Below, in pieces: positions 43,570-52,138 of a stretch of DNA of 64,000 nt. Source of the stretch: JAGVSR01 sp964589785. Lineage in GTDB: Bacteria; Pseudomonadota; Alphaproteobacteria; Rhizobiales; Hyphomicrobiaceae. Numbering within the stretch: the stretch's first letter is position 1; each line of letters begins with the position of its first letter. The notes beneath the pieces were generated by a model. That model did not search any database and had not been told where the DNA came from. It was given only the letters and a program-made list of their open reading frames with translations. Position numbers and translations under genes: made by a program. The stretch is taken from contig CAZPUQ010000011.1 in NCBI GenBank assembly GCA_964589785.1, positions 1-64,000 of the forward strand, in the 5' to 3' direction.

Positions 43570-44949
43570 TCAGTTCAGGAGCGGCGACCACGCCGGGTCG
43601 GACGCGAAGGAGGGAGTGGGAACGACTCGCTCGTTGTAGCCGGTGATGTCGACCGAATAGATTCGCGCGCCCGCGTTCTGGCCCTGGCCCTCGCGGAAGA
43701 ACATGAGTACCCGGCCATTGGGCGACCAGGTGGGTCCCTCGTTGTGGAATCCCTCCGTCAGGACGCGCTCACCGGAGCCGTCGGGCCGCATCACGCCGAT
43801 CAGGAACCGGCCGGCGAGTTGCTTGGTGAACGCGATGTAGTCGCCCCGCGGCGACCAGACCGGGGTCGAGTAGCGCCCCTCGCCGTAGCTCAGCCGCCGC
43901 AGTCCCGACCCGTCGGCGTTGACGAGGTAGAGCTGCTGGGTGCCCTCCCGGTCGCTCTCGAAGACGATCTGGCGGCCATCGGGGGAGTAGGACGGCGCCG
44001 TGTCGATGGCCTCGGTGTCGGTGACGCGCCGGGTCTGCTTGGTTCTGAGATCGAGCTCGTAGAGCGAGCTCGCGCCTCCCGACTGCAGGCTCATGATCAC
44101 GCGCTGGCCGTCGGGCGAGAAGCGTGGCGCAAACGTCATGCCCGGGAAGTCGCCGACGATCTCGCGTTGCATCGTCTCCAGATTGAGCAGGAACACGCGC
44201 GGCTGGTCGCGCGTGTAGGACATGAACGTGATCTCGTTGCGCGTCGGCGAGAAGCGCGGCGTCAGCACGATCTCCGAGCCCTTCGACAGGACCCGGACGT
44301 TGGCCCCGTCCTGGTCCATGATGGCGAGCCGCTTGATGCGCTTGTCCTTGGGGCCCGTCTCGTCGACGAACACGACGCGGCTGTCGAAATAGCCCTTCTC
44401 GCCGGTCAGGCGCTCGTAGATCTGGTCGGCGATGAGATGCCCGACACGGCGCCAGTTCTGCTCGGACGTCGCGAAGCGCTGGCCCGCGAGCTGCTTGCCG
44501 GTCGCCACGTCCCACAGCCGGAACTCGGACGACAGGCGACCGCTGGCATCGCGCGACACCTTGCCGACGGCGAGGGCGTCGGCGCCGATCTGGCGCCAGT
44601 CGACGAGTCGCGGCGGAGCGTTGATGTCGCGGACCGCCTCCAGGAACGAGGCGCGGTCGAGCGGCTTGAAGAGACCGGAGCTTTCGAGGTCGTTCGCGAC
44701 GACGTTCGAGATCTCGACGGCGAGCGCGGGATTGTCCCCGACGAACTCGGGGATGGCGATCGGGATCGGTGACAGCGACCCCTCCGACTGCCGCCCCGTC
44801 AACTGCGCGGCGGCCGGAAGCGCGCTCGCAAGCAGAAGGAGAAGCCCGCTCAGAGCGGCGCGCCGCCACGGGCAGGCGGCCCGGCCAGCGGTCCGGGACG
44901 GGAAGCCGCGGGGGCGATGAAGCGTTCGAACGATCATGGAAAGCGTCAT
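43570..44949 (-). CDS. tolB: Tol-Pal system beta-propeller protein TolB
   Basis: 459 residues from the ATG at 44947-44949; an ATG at 44937 and the open frame to 44985 are alternatives. Signal peptide up to about residue 50 (ALSGLLLLLASALPAAA). The N-terminal domain (IPIAIPEFVGDNPALAVEIS, VVANDLESSGLFKPL) is followed by a six-blade propeller with repeated FSPDGQRV / SPDGRQIVFESDREGTQQLY motifs. Acts in the periplasm between Pal and TolA. The gene follows tolA by about 110 bp. Confidence 0.96.
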   Translation of the reverse strand: MTLSMIVRTLHRPRGFPSRTAGRAACPWRRAALSGLLLLLASALPAAAQLTGRQSEGSLSPIPIAIPEFVGDNPALAVEISNVVANDLESSGLFKPLDRASFLEAVRDINAPPRLVDWRQIGADALAVGKVSRDASGRLSSEFRLWDVATGKQLAGQRFATSEQNWRRVGHLIADQIYERLTGEKGYFDSRVVFVDETGPKDKRIKRLAIMDQDGANVRVLSKGSEIVLTPRFSPTRNEITFMSYTRDQPRVFLLNLETMQREIVGDFPGMTFAPRFSPDGQRVIMSLQSGGASSLYELDLRTKQTRRVTDTEAIDTAPSYSPDGRQIVFESDREGTQQLYLVNADGSGLRRLSYGEGRYSTPVWSPRGDYIAFTKQLAGRFLIGVMRPDGSGERVLTEGFHNEGPTWSPNGRVLMFFREGQGQNAGARIYSVDITGYNERVVPTPSFASDPAWSPLLN

Positions 44950-45062
44950 GTCCGGGATTGGGATCGGGCCATTGTCTCGAAGCAAGCGTTACAGGCTGAT
45001 GTGGCGCGGGAATAGGGTCAAAGCACGGCGCATCCCCGGTCTTCTGCCCGGCCGCTCGGTCG

Positions 45063-46148
45063 CTAGAGCATGCTGCTCGGATCGAATTCCCAGATGATCT
45101 CCTTCCAGCCCGTGGCGTAGAGATCCGGAGGCAGATCGAACGGCTGGCAGCCTTTGACGGCCCGCATCGCCGATTCGGTGGCGAGCGCGGCGAGCGGCCC
45201 CGACGCCGGCTTCTCGACCAGCGGATCGTTCTCGAGCGTGCCGTCCGGCCGCATCTTCCAGCGCAGCGTCACGATCGGCGTCTCGGTGCCGCCGCCACCG
45301 CCTGGCAGCCGCCAGCAGCGGGCGAGCTGGCGCTGCAGCAGGCCGCGCAGGAGGTCCTGCTCGCGGATCGACAGGACCGTATCGGTGCCGGTCGAGGCGC
45401 CGGCCGTCGGGCCCGTGTAGTCGGTCGGGCGCGTCGGCTCGCTGGCGGCGGCGGGCGCGCCCTTCTTCGTCGGGTCCTTGTCGAGCAGCGCGGCGAGGCG
45501 GTCGGAGACGCTTTCCTTTTTCTTCTTCTCCGCCTCCTCTTTCTTGCGCTTGGCCTCGGCCGCCTTTTTCTTCGCTTCCTCGGCTTTCTTCTTCTGCTCC
45601 GCCTTCTTTTTTTCCTCGACCTTCTTTTCTTCCTCCGCCTTCTTCTTCGCCTCCTCGGCGGCCTTGCGTTCCTCCTCCTGCTTCTTCAGCTCCTCCGGCG
45701 TCGGACCCGGCGCGGGCTCGGGGGGCGGCGGCGCCTCGGCGAGCTTCTGAGCGATCGGATCGGACGGCGGCGGCTCGGATTTGACGGGCTCGGGGGGCGG
45801 CGCCGGCTTGGCTGGCTCGACCTTCGGCGGCTCGGGCGCGGGATCGGGCTTGGGGGGCTCGGTCTTAGGGGGCTCGGGCTCGGCGGGGGGCGGACCCACC
45901 ACCGGCTTGGGCTTCTCGGCCTCGAGCTTCGACTGGACGTCGGTCGGCTTGTCGCTCGCCTTGGCTTCGAGCTCGGTCGCGGTCTCGCTGCCCTTCTTCA
46001 GGCGCAGGAACTCCGACGGCGTGATCATCGCGACCGCTATCGGCTCGGGCTCGGGACGGCTGAGCTCGGGCGTGCGCTGGATGGAGATGACGGCCCACGC
46101 CAGCAGGATCGCATGCATCAGCGCCGATATGGGGAGCCCGGCTCGCAC
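45063..46148 (-). CDS. tolA: Cell envelope integrity protein TolA
   Basis: 361 residues. One membrane helix at the N-terminus (SALMHAILLAWAVISI), then a Pro/Lys-rich region (about 75-140) and a long charged helix of Lys/Glu/Ala repeats (about 150-215), then the TonB-like C-terminal domain (about 265-361: EQDLLRGLLQRQLARCWRLP, ALATESAMRAVKGCQPFDLP) with two Cys. Connects the TolQR motor in the inner membrane to TolB and Pal. It starts 7 bp after tolR. Confidence 0.93.
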   Translation of the reverse strand: MRAGLPISALMHAILLAWAVISIQRTPELSRPEPEPIAVAMITPSEFLRLKKGSETATELEAKASDKPTDVQSKLEAEKPKPVVGPPPAEPEPPKTEPPKPDPAPEPPKVEPAKPAPPPEPVKSEPPPSDPIAQKLAEAPPPPEPAPGPTPEELKKQEEERKAAEEAKKKAEEEKKVEEKKKAEQKKKAEEAKKKAAEAKRKKEEAEKKKKESVSDRLAALLDKDPTKKGAPAAASEPTRPTDYTGPTAGASTGTDTVLSIREQDLLRGLLQRQLARCWRLPGGGGGTETPIVTLRWKMRPDGTLENDPLVEKPASGPLAALATESAMRAVKGCQPFDLPPDLYATGWKEIIWEFDPSSML

Positions 46149-46155
46149 CGCTGCT

Positions 46156-46608
46156 CTAGCCTCCGTCCTCGACCTCGGTGACGAGCGAGACCTTCTTGAA
46201 TCCGCCTGAGCTGATGCGGCCCATGACCTTCATGACCGTGCCGTAGTCGATGCCCTTGTCGCCGCGCACGTAGATCTGCTCTTCGACGCCGTTCTTGGCG
46301 ATGGCCTTGAGCTTGTCGGCGATCTCGGCAAGCGCGACCTTCGTCTCGCCGATGAACGTGTCGCCGTTGGCCGCGACCGAGATCGTGAGCGGCTCCTTGG
46401 AGCTCTCGAGCTGCTTGCCTTGCGACTGCGGCAGTTCGATGGGCACGCCGACGGTCAGCATCGGGGCAGCCACCATGAAGATGATGAGGAGCACGAGCAT
46501 CACGTCCACCATCGGCGTGATGTTGATCTCGCTCATGGGAGCCTTGCGGCTGCGCCGGCGGCGACGTCCGCTTCCGCCGCCCGTGTTCATTTTGATGCTG
46601 GCGCCCAT
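46156..46608 (-). CDS. tolR: Biopolymer transporter TolR (ExbD family)
   Basis: 150 residues. A basic N-terminus (GRRRRRSRKAP), then one membrane helix (INITPMVDVMLVLLIIFMVA) with the channel Asp in PMVDVML, then the periplasmic domain (VGVPIELPQSQGKQLESSK). Pairs with TolQ to use proton motive force. It starts 4 bp after the tolQ stop. Confidence 0.96.
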   Translation of the reverse strand: MGASIKMNTGGGSGRRRRRSRKAPMSEINITPMVDVMLVLLIIFMVAAPMLTVGVPIELPQSQGKQLESSKEPLTISVAANGDTFIGETKVALAEIADKLKAIAKNGVEEQIYVRGDKGIDYGTVMKVMGRISSGGFKKVSLVTEVEDGG

Positions 46609-46612
46609 CGGC

Positions 46613-47326
46613 TCAGCTCCTGACGTCGATCTGGCGCGAGACGATGGCAGAGAACTCGTCCGCGAAGGCTTCCAGGCGATGGCTGATGGCGGCGCTGTCG
46701 GCGGAGAACTTGTTGTAGAACACGACCGCAGGAATGGCCGCGAGCAGGCCGAGAGCAGTGGCGAACAGCGCTTCGGCGATGCCGGGCGCCACGACCGCGA
46801 GGTTCGTGTTCTTCGAGATCGCGATCGCCTGGAAGCTCACCATGATGCCCCACACCGTGCCGAAGAGGCCGACGAAGGGCGCCGTCGAACCGACGGTGGC
46901 GAGGAAGAGCAGGCGGCGGTCGAGCCGCTCCATCTCGCGGCTGATGGTGACGTCCATGACCTTCTCGACGCGCATCTGGATGCCGCCGAGCGCACGGATG
47001 TTGCCTTCGACGGAGCGCTTCCATTCGCGCATCGCGGCGACGAACAGCGCCGCCATCGAGATCGTGGGCGTGCGCGACAGCGCATTGTAGAGCTCGTCGA
47101 GCGACTGGCCGGACCAGAACGTCTGCTCGAAGCGATCCGCCTCGATGCGTGCGCGCCGGAAGGCGAACAGCTTCTCGACGATGATCGCCCACGACCAGAT
47201 GGAGGCGATGAAGAGGGCCGTCATCACCACCTGCACGGTGAGCGAGGCATGGATGAAAAGCTCGTAGAACGAGACGCCCGGCGTTGCGGCCGGGAGTGTC
47301 GCCTGCGCGACGTCCGCTGGGTTCAT
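46613..47326 (-). CDS. tolQ: Tol-Pal system motor protein TolQ
   Basis: 237 residues. Three membrane helices: about 27-50 (SLTVQVVMTALFIASIWSWA), 140-160 (LLFLATVGSTAPFVGLFGTV) and 180-205 (GIAEALFATALGLLAAIPAV), the MotA/TolQ/ExbB layout with conserved Thr in the last two. First gene of the tolQRAB run. The gap of 287 bp between this gene and the carbonic anhydrase gene may carry the tol promoter. Confidence 0.96.
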   Translation of the reverse strand: MNPADVAQATLPAATPGVSFYELFIHASLTVQVVMTALFIASIWSWAIIVEKLFAFRRARIEADRFEQTFWSGQSLDELYNALSRTPTISMAALFVAAMREWKRSVEGNIRALGGIQMRVEKVMDVTISREMERLDRRLLFLATVGSTAPFVGLFGTVWGIMVSFQAIAISKNTNLAVVAPGIAEALFATALGLLAAIPAVVFYNKFSADSAAISHRLEAFADEFSAIVSRQIDVRS

Positions 47327-47613
47327 GGGTCTTCCGCCGTTCGAGAAATCCGTTGAGGGCCGTCAGAGACTGACTGCCGCGAGAGGACGTGCCGGCATGA
47401 CGTGGCCAAACCAAGCTCAACCGGATGCCCGACCGGGACGCCTCACTAGGTGCCCGTCACGCGCACGGCGACCTGGCCCGTAACCCCCGATACCGCCAGC
47501 CCACCTTGTTGCCGCGCAATATGACAAAAGCGAGGCTTTCCCCGCCGCCGGGAAAAGCCGATTCGCCGTTGTGTATCATGGTTTTGAAATCGGGCGTCAG
47601 AGCCGCCCCGCCG

Positions 47614-48276
47614 CTATGCGGCCGCGGCCGCCAGAAGCTCGCGCCACTCCCCGCGGTTGCGGTCATAGACCACGACCTCGCCCGTCTCCATGTCGTAGAG
47701 CCAGCCGTGCAGCCCGACGCGGCCCTCCTCGACCCCCTTGCGCACGGCCTCGTAGGTCATGAGGTTGTCGAGCTGGAACTGGATGTGGGCGGCGATCGTC
47801 GCCATCAGACGGTTCTCCGGCTCGATGCCGGCGGCGCGGACGAGGTCGTGCGCGGGGCGCGTGTAATCGACCCAGCGGCCGAGATGGGCCTCCTGCCCGG
47901 GCGGGATCGGCTCGAGCAGCGCCTCGATGCCGCCGCAGCCGGTATGGCCGCACACGACGATGTCGTCGATGCCGAGGTGACCGAGCGCATACTCGATCGC
48001 CGCGCCGACCGAATCCTCGTCCGCCCCCGCAGGCGGCACGCAGTTGGCGATGTTGCGGATCTCGAACAGCTCGCCGGGATCGGCCGACGTGATCTGCGAG
48101 GGGACGACGCGGCTATCGCAGCACCCGATCCACAACAGCTTCGGCTTCTGCTTGGCGTACGCGAGGCGGGAATAGAAGGCCCGGTCGCGCTCGAAGCGCT
48201 GTCGGAACCGCTCGTAGCCTTGCATGGCATCCTTGATGTCGAGGTCGATGCCGTCGTCGTCGGTCCTGGTCGTCAT
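47614..48276 (-). CDS. Beta-class carbonic anhydrase
   Basis: 220 residues from the ATG at 48274-48276 (MTTRTDDDG). Interconverts CO2 and bicarbonate. Zinc ligands: Cys in IGCCDSRV with Asp and Arg (the Asp-Arg dyad), then His and Cys in VVCGHTGCGGIEAL. Type is beta, prokaryotic clade. It sits between ybgC and tolQ, which in most proteobacteria are adjacent, on the same strand but with a 287-bp gap before tolQ. Confidence 0.94.
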   Translation of the reverse strand: MTTRTDDDGIDLDIKDAMQGYERFRQRFERDRAFYSRLAYAKQKPKLLWIGCCDSRVVPSQITSADPGELFEIRNIANCVPPAGADEDSVGAAIEYALGHLGIDDIVVCGHTGCGGIEALLEPIPPGQEAHLGRWVDYTRPAHDLVRAAGIEPENRLMATIAAHIQFQLDNLMTYEAVRKGVEEGRVGLHGWLYDMETGEVVVYDRNRGEWRELLAAAAA

Positions 48277-48316
48277 GTTCGTCCCGGTACGCAAGGCTCA
48301 CAGATGAGGCGCATTT

Positions 48317-48850
48317 TCAGGTGGGCGCGCGGTCTTGTCCAGCCGCCGGGGCCGTCCCGCCGCCAAATCCGCTCCGGATGGCGCTGGAGAGGCGCAGCGG
48401 CTTGCCCGAGACGGCAATGAGAACGACGGTCACCTCGGCCTCGAACACGGCCCGGCCGGCACCCTTCACTGTTTGCAGGAGCGTCACGCTCGCGCCGCCG
48501 AGCTCCTTCACCCGCGTCTCGACCTCGAGCACGTCGTCCATGCGCGTCGGCCGCAGGAAGTCGCAGACCATGCGGCGCACGACGAAGGCGGCTGGCTCAT
48601 GGCTGTCGGACCCGTCGACGAGGCGGCGCGAATCCGTGCCCAAAAGGCGCAGGAAGTCGGTGCGGCCGCGCTCGCACCAGCGGATGTAGGAGGCGTGATA
48701 GGCGATGCCGCCGGCGTCCGTGTCCTCGAAGTAGACCCTGACCGGCAGCACGTGCCGGCGGCCCGCGTCATCGTCGACGAGGCGGCCGGACAGGTCGGGC
48801 CAGTCCGGGCTCGCGCCCGGATTGCAGTTCGGATCGGAATGGCCAGTCAC
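48317..48850 (-). CDS. ybgC: Acyl-CoA thioesterase YbgC (Tol-Pal associated)
   Basis: 177 residues from GTG at 48848-48850, which overlaps the stop of the phosphoesterase gene (GTGA). Hotdog-fold 4-hydroxybenzoyl-CoA-type thioesterase: VRVYFEDTDAGGIAYHASYI holds the catalytic Asp; WCERGRTDFLR follows. Residues 1-40 are an extension beyond the usual start. Usual first gene of the tol-pal operon. The frame is open to 49435, but that part is antisense-like shadow of the phosphoesterase gene. Confidence 0.9.
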   Translation of the reverse strand: MTGHSDPNCNPGASPDWPDLSGRLVDDDAGRRHVLPVRVYFEDTDAGGIAYHASYIRWCERGRTDFLRLLGTDSRRLVDGSDSHEPAAFVVRRMVCDFLRPTRMDDVLEVETRVKELGGASVTLLQTVKGAGRAVFEAEVTVVLIAVSGKPLRLSSAIRSGFGGGTAPAAGQDRAPT

Positions 48851-49758
48851 GCGGCGGCTCCAAGCTCCACGACGACGATCTCCGGCGGCACGCCGAAGCG
48901 CACGGGCAGGATCGAGCAGCCAAGTCCGCCGGAGACGACGAGATGGCGGTCCTGCTCGATCACATGGCCGTACGCATAGCGGTTGCCGTAGGCCGAGGGA
49001 ACAACCGGCGACCAGCCGAAGAGCCGCACCTGCCCGCCGTGAGTATGGCCCGAGAGCGTCAGCGCGACGCGCTCCGGCACGCGCGGGAAGATGTCGGGCT
49101 CGTGCGCGAGGAGGATCACCGGGGCGTCGTCCGTGACCCTGGCCAGCGTGCCGTCGAGATCGTCCAGACCCTGAAAGACCATGCGGCCGTTCTTGACGCC
49201 GGTCACCAAGGCGATCTGGTCGGCCAGGCCCGCGAGCCAGAACGGCCGGCCGTTCTTCACGAGGCGCACGGCGTCGTTCTCGTAGACCGGCACGCCGTGC
49301 CGTTCGAGCGCGATGCGGCCGCGCACCGGGCCCTTGCGCGCCGCCTGGGCGTTGCGGTCGTGCCACCAGTCGTGGTTGCCGAGCACCGCATGGACGCCGA
49401 GCGGCGCCTTGAAGCCCGCCAGGATCGACGCCCATTCCTCGGCGGCAATCCGCCGGAGCTGGAACCGGTGGCCAGCCTCGTAGTCGCCGAGCAGCAGGAT
49501 GGCATCGGGCTCAAGGGCGTTGGTGACGGCAACGATCTCCTCCATGCGGGCGGGCGACATATAGGGCTCGCCGGCGTGGACGTCGGCGATGATGGCGAGC
49601 TTGAGGGCGAGGCCGTCCGGCCAGTTGCGCGGCGCAACGCGATAGGAGGTGACGTCGAGGCGGTAGAGCGGCTCGATGCCGAACGCGTAGCCGCCGAGCC
49701 CCGCTCCGGTGACGCCGAGCGTTCCGAGACCGCCGAAGAGCGCCCGCCGCGTAATCAC
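48847..49758 (-). CDS. Metallophosphoesterase, Tat-type signal
   Basis: 303 residues from GTG at 49756-49758, overlapping the ruvB stop (GTGA). The N-terminus (TRRALFGGLGTLGVTGAG) resembles a twin-arginine signal. The calcineurin-like metal site is built by IIADVHAGEP, LLGDYEAGH, LGNHDWWHDR, LLAHEPDIF and LSGHTHGGQVRLFG. This is the YkuE-like phosphoesterase/phosphodiesterase group; substrate not known. Start and stop overlaps suggest translational coupling between ruvB, this gene and ybgC. Confidence 0.9.
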   Translation of the reverse strand: MITRRALFGGLGTLGVTGAGLGGYAFGIEPLYRLDVTSYRVAPRNWPDGLALKLAIIADVHAGEPYMSPARMEEIVAVTNALEPDAILLLGDYEAGHRFQLRRIAAEEWASILAGFKAPLGVHAVLGNHDWWHDRNAQAARKGPVRGRIALERHGVPVYENDAVRLVKNGRPFWLAGLADQIALVTGVKNGRMVFQGLDDLDGTLARVTDDAPVILLAHEPDIFPRVPERVALTLSGHTHGGQVRLFGWSPVVPSAYGNRYAYGHVIEQDRHLVVSGGLGCSILPVRFGVPPEIVVVELGAAA

Positions 49759-50801
49759 GCCTCGTCCGCCCCGCTGCTGTCCTCGAACAGGTCCGGTACG
49801 GAGGAGCGTGCCGGCCCGGACAGGCCGAGATGGCGCCACGCTTTCAGCGTCACGACCCGGCCGCGGGGCGTGCGTCCGATGAAGCCCTGTTGCAGCAGGT
49901 AGGGCTCGACGATCTCCTCCAGCGCGTCGCGCGGCTCCGACAGGGCGGCAGCCAGCGTCTCAATCCCGACGGGCCCGCCCTCGTAGTTCTTGGCGATGCA
50001 GGTGAGATAGCGGTGGTCGAGCGCGTCGAGGCCCTCCCCGTCCACCTCGAGCGCGCGCAATGCGGTGTCCGCGATCCCTGCATCGATGACGGCGACGCCG
50101 GCCACGGCGGCGAAATCGCGCACGCGACGCAGGAGGCGGCCGGCGATGCGCGGCGTGCCCCGCGCGCGCCGGGCGATCTCGCGCGCACCGTCTACCCTGA
50201 GCGGCGCGCCGAGCACGCGGGCGCCGCGCACGACCACCTGCTCCAGCTCCTCGTCGGTATAGAAGTTGAGCCGCACGGGAATGCCGAAGCGGTCGCGCAA
50301 AGGCGTCGTCAGGAGCCCGGCTCGCGTCGTCGCCCCGACGAGCGTGAACTTGGCGAGGTCGATCTGAACCGACCGCGCGGCGGGCCCCTCGCCGATGATG
50401 AGGTCGAGCTTGAAGTCCTCCATCGCAGGATAAAGGATCTCCTCGACCGCCGGATTGAGGCGGTGGATCTCGTCGATGAAGAGCACGTCGCGGTCTTCGA
50501 GATTTGTCAGTAGCGCCGCCAGGTCGCCGGCCTTCGAGATCACCGGCCCGGAGGTCGCGCGGAAGCCGACGCCGAGCTCTTTCGCCATGATCTGGGCGAG
50601 CGTCGTCTTGCCGAGTCCCGGCGGCCCCGCAAACAGGACGTGGTCGAGCGCATCGCCGCGCGCCCTCGCCGCCTGGATGAACACCTTGAGGTTCGCCCGC
50701 GCCTGCTCCTGCCCGATGAACTCGTCGAGCGACTGCGGGCGGATGGACGCCTCGAAGACGTCGGTCTCGCGCTTGGCCGATGAGATCAGTCGGTCGGTCA
50801 T
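49755..50801 (-). CDS. ruvB: Holliday junction branch migration ATPase RuvB
   Basis: 348 residues. AAA+ motor that pulls DNA through the RuvA tetramer. Walker A GPPGLGKTTL, Walker B LFIDEIHRL, sensor 1 GATTRAGLL, then the winged-helix C-terminal domain (GVETLAAAL-type, here GIETLAAALSEPRDALEEIV, then QQGFIGRTPRGR). Its start overlaps the stop of the upstream membrane protein gene (ATGA). Confidence 0.97.
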   Translation of the reverse strand: MTDRLISSAKRETDVFEASIRPQSLDEFIGQEQARANLKVFIQAARARGDALDHVLFAGPPGLGKTTLAQIMAKELGVGFRATSGPVISKAGDLAALLTNLEDRDVLFIDEIHRLNPAVEEILYPAMEDFKLDLIIGEGPAARSVQIDLAKFTLVGATTRAGLLTTPLRDRFGIPVRLNFYTDEELEQVVVRGARVLGAPLRVDGAREIARRARGTPRIAGRLLRRVRDFAAVAGVAVIDAGIADTALRALEVDGEGLDALDHRYLTCIAKNYEGGPVGIETLAAALSEPRDALEEIVEPYLLQQGFIGRTPRGRVVTLKAWRHLGLSGPARSSVPDLFEDSSGADEA

Positions 50802-51337
50802 GGTTTGTTCGTGGCGCTATTCGCCGGGCCCGTCAAGCGGACGGGCCCGATGAGCCCGCGGCGCGGGGCCAGCAGGGCACAGACGGCCGCGGCGATTGCG
50901 CCGGTGGCTCCGGCGACGGCCGCGAATGAAATGTAGCCGAGATTGGCACCCGTCTCGTCCCGGCCCACCGTGGCGTGCAGCAGCGCCACGGTTACGAGCG
51001 CGCCGAGCGCAATCGCCGCCGGAATGCGGAACGTCTGAAGATCGACCAGGAGATCGACGAGCGCGAGCGCCAGTCCCGTGAGCGCGGCCGGTAGATAGCC
51101 GATGAGATAGGCGAACGGAATGCCGGCGGGCATCAGCGCGACCACTCCGAGGAGACCGGTGACGATGCCCTCGGGGCCGGGCAGCGCGGAACCGGCGACC
51201 GGCGCCAGCACCGCGAAATAGCCAACCGCCGGCCCGACGAGCGTGAAGATCAGGACGGTCGGCAGGACGGATTTGAGAACCGCCCACACGCGCCTCGCGA
51301 AGAGGCGCCAACCGGGGATGGAAAGGGACGCTGGCAT
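50798..51337 (-). CDS. Hypothetical membrane protein
   Basis: 179 residues from the ATG at 51335-51337 (MPASLSIPGWRL). Five hydrophobic helices: VLPTVLIFTLVGPAVGYFAV, GIVTGLLGVVALMPAGIPFA, YLPAALTGLALALVDLLVDL, AAIALGALVTVALLHATV, and AGATGAIAAAVCALL. No family recognised. It ends by overlapping the ruvB start, so the two genes are coupled. Confidence 0.7.
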   Translation of the reverse strand: MPASLSIPGWRLFARRVWAVLKSVLPTVLIFTLVGPAVGYFAVLAPVAGSALPGPEGIVTGLLGVVALMPAGIPFAYLIGYLPAALTGLALALVDLLVDLQTFRIPAAIALGALVTVALLHATVGRDETGANLGYISFAAVAGATGAIAAAVCALLAPRRGLIGPVRLTGPANSATNKP

Positions 51338-51406
51338 GGGGGTCCGGCGGAGGTTTCCTCCGGCCACTTATGCTCAAGGATCATGCCCGCCGTGTGGCAG
51401 GGGCTC

Positions 51407-51778
51407 TCAGCGCGGCGAGCGGGCGTAGGTGCGCGGGGTCGAAACGAAACGCACGCCGACAACGGAGCCGTTCCGCCAGACGATCACGCAATCGACCTCC
51501 AGGCGGTCGAGGCGCATGTTGAGCGTGAACGAGCCAGGAAGGCGGGCACGGCCGCCGAGCAGGTTCTCGGGCGAGGCGACGAGCTCGATGCGGGCACCCG
51601 TCGTCGAGACGTCGCGCACGAGGCAGGAGATGGGGACGTTGAGATCGGCGCTGACGATCTGGGCATTCGTGGCGACGGCCTTGCGCCGCGCAAAGCGGCG
51701 CTCGACGAAGGAGAGCGTCCTGGAGACGCCTGACGGCTCGACAGCGCCCCCGACAGGGGTGACGGGACGCAGGATCAT
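51407..51778 (-). CDS. PilZ-domain protein
   Basis: 123 residues from the ATG at 51776-51778. The PilZ signature is present: RRFARRKAV with the Arg-rich loop, then RDVSTTGARIEL (the DxSxxG motif) and GVRFVS near the end. Such proteins bind cyclic di-GMP; the spacing and the second motif look intact. No fused domain. It lies between the two-helix protein gene and the membrane protein gene of the ruv cluster, and could respond to c-di-GMP. An imperfect TTAA-N7-TAAG sequence lies about 95 bp upstream. Confidence 0.75.
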   Translation of the reverse strand: MILRPVTPVGGAVEPSGVSRTLSFVERRFARRKAVATNAQIVSADLNVPISCLVRDVSTTGARIELVASPENLLGGRARLPGSFTLNMRLDRLEVDCVIVWRNGSVVGVRFVSTPRTYARSPR

Positions 51779-51892
51779 GGCAACGCACTCCACGCGAACG
51801 GGCTCGGCAAAACCGTGGCCGACAGTCCATCCTCGTGCACGAGCGGTAAACGAAACACCTCAGAAGATTGCTTAATTTCCGCTAAGGTGAAC

Positions 51893-52117
51893 CTAGTTTC
51901 CGCGCCGGCGCGCGAGCCACAGCACGATGGCCGCCGGCAGAAGCGCGATCGCCGCATAGGTGAGCCCGTGCCTCAGGCGCGCCGCGTTCAAAGCCTCGAG
52001 CGTGGCCGGATCGCCGGCGCTCACGTCGAGCGGGAGCACCGGTGCCGTCTGCCAGCCGAACCACGCGACGCCGGCGATCCAGGCGAGTGCCAGGAGCGTT
52101 GCAGTCCGTGCCGCCAT
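51893..52117 (-). CDS. Small two-helix membrane protein
   Basis: 74 residues with two hydrophobic helices (LLALAWIAGVAWFGWQT and YAAIALLPAAIVLWLA) and a short periplasmic loop between them. Lies 21 bp after the ruvA stop, on the same strand. No family recognised. Confidence 0.55.
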   Translation of the reverse strand: MAARTATLLALAWIAGVAWFGWQTAPVLPLDVSAGDPATLEALNAARLRHGLTYAAIALLPAAIVLWLARRRGN

Positions 52118-52138
52118 AGGCGCCTCCTTCGATGATGT

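Noticed and set aside
48848..49435. An upstream extension of the ybgC frame by 195 residues
   Set aside because: The sequence is opposite-frame shadow of the phosphoesterase gene. GTG at 48850 fits the family start and the overlap.
51870..51885. A fourth CtrA-type box (TTAA-N7-TAAG) before the PilZ gene
   Set aside because: The second half is TAAG rather than TTAA, so the match is too weak to list as a site.
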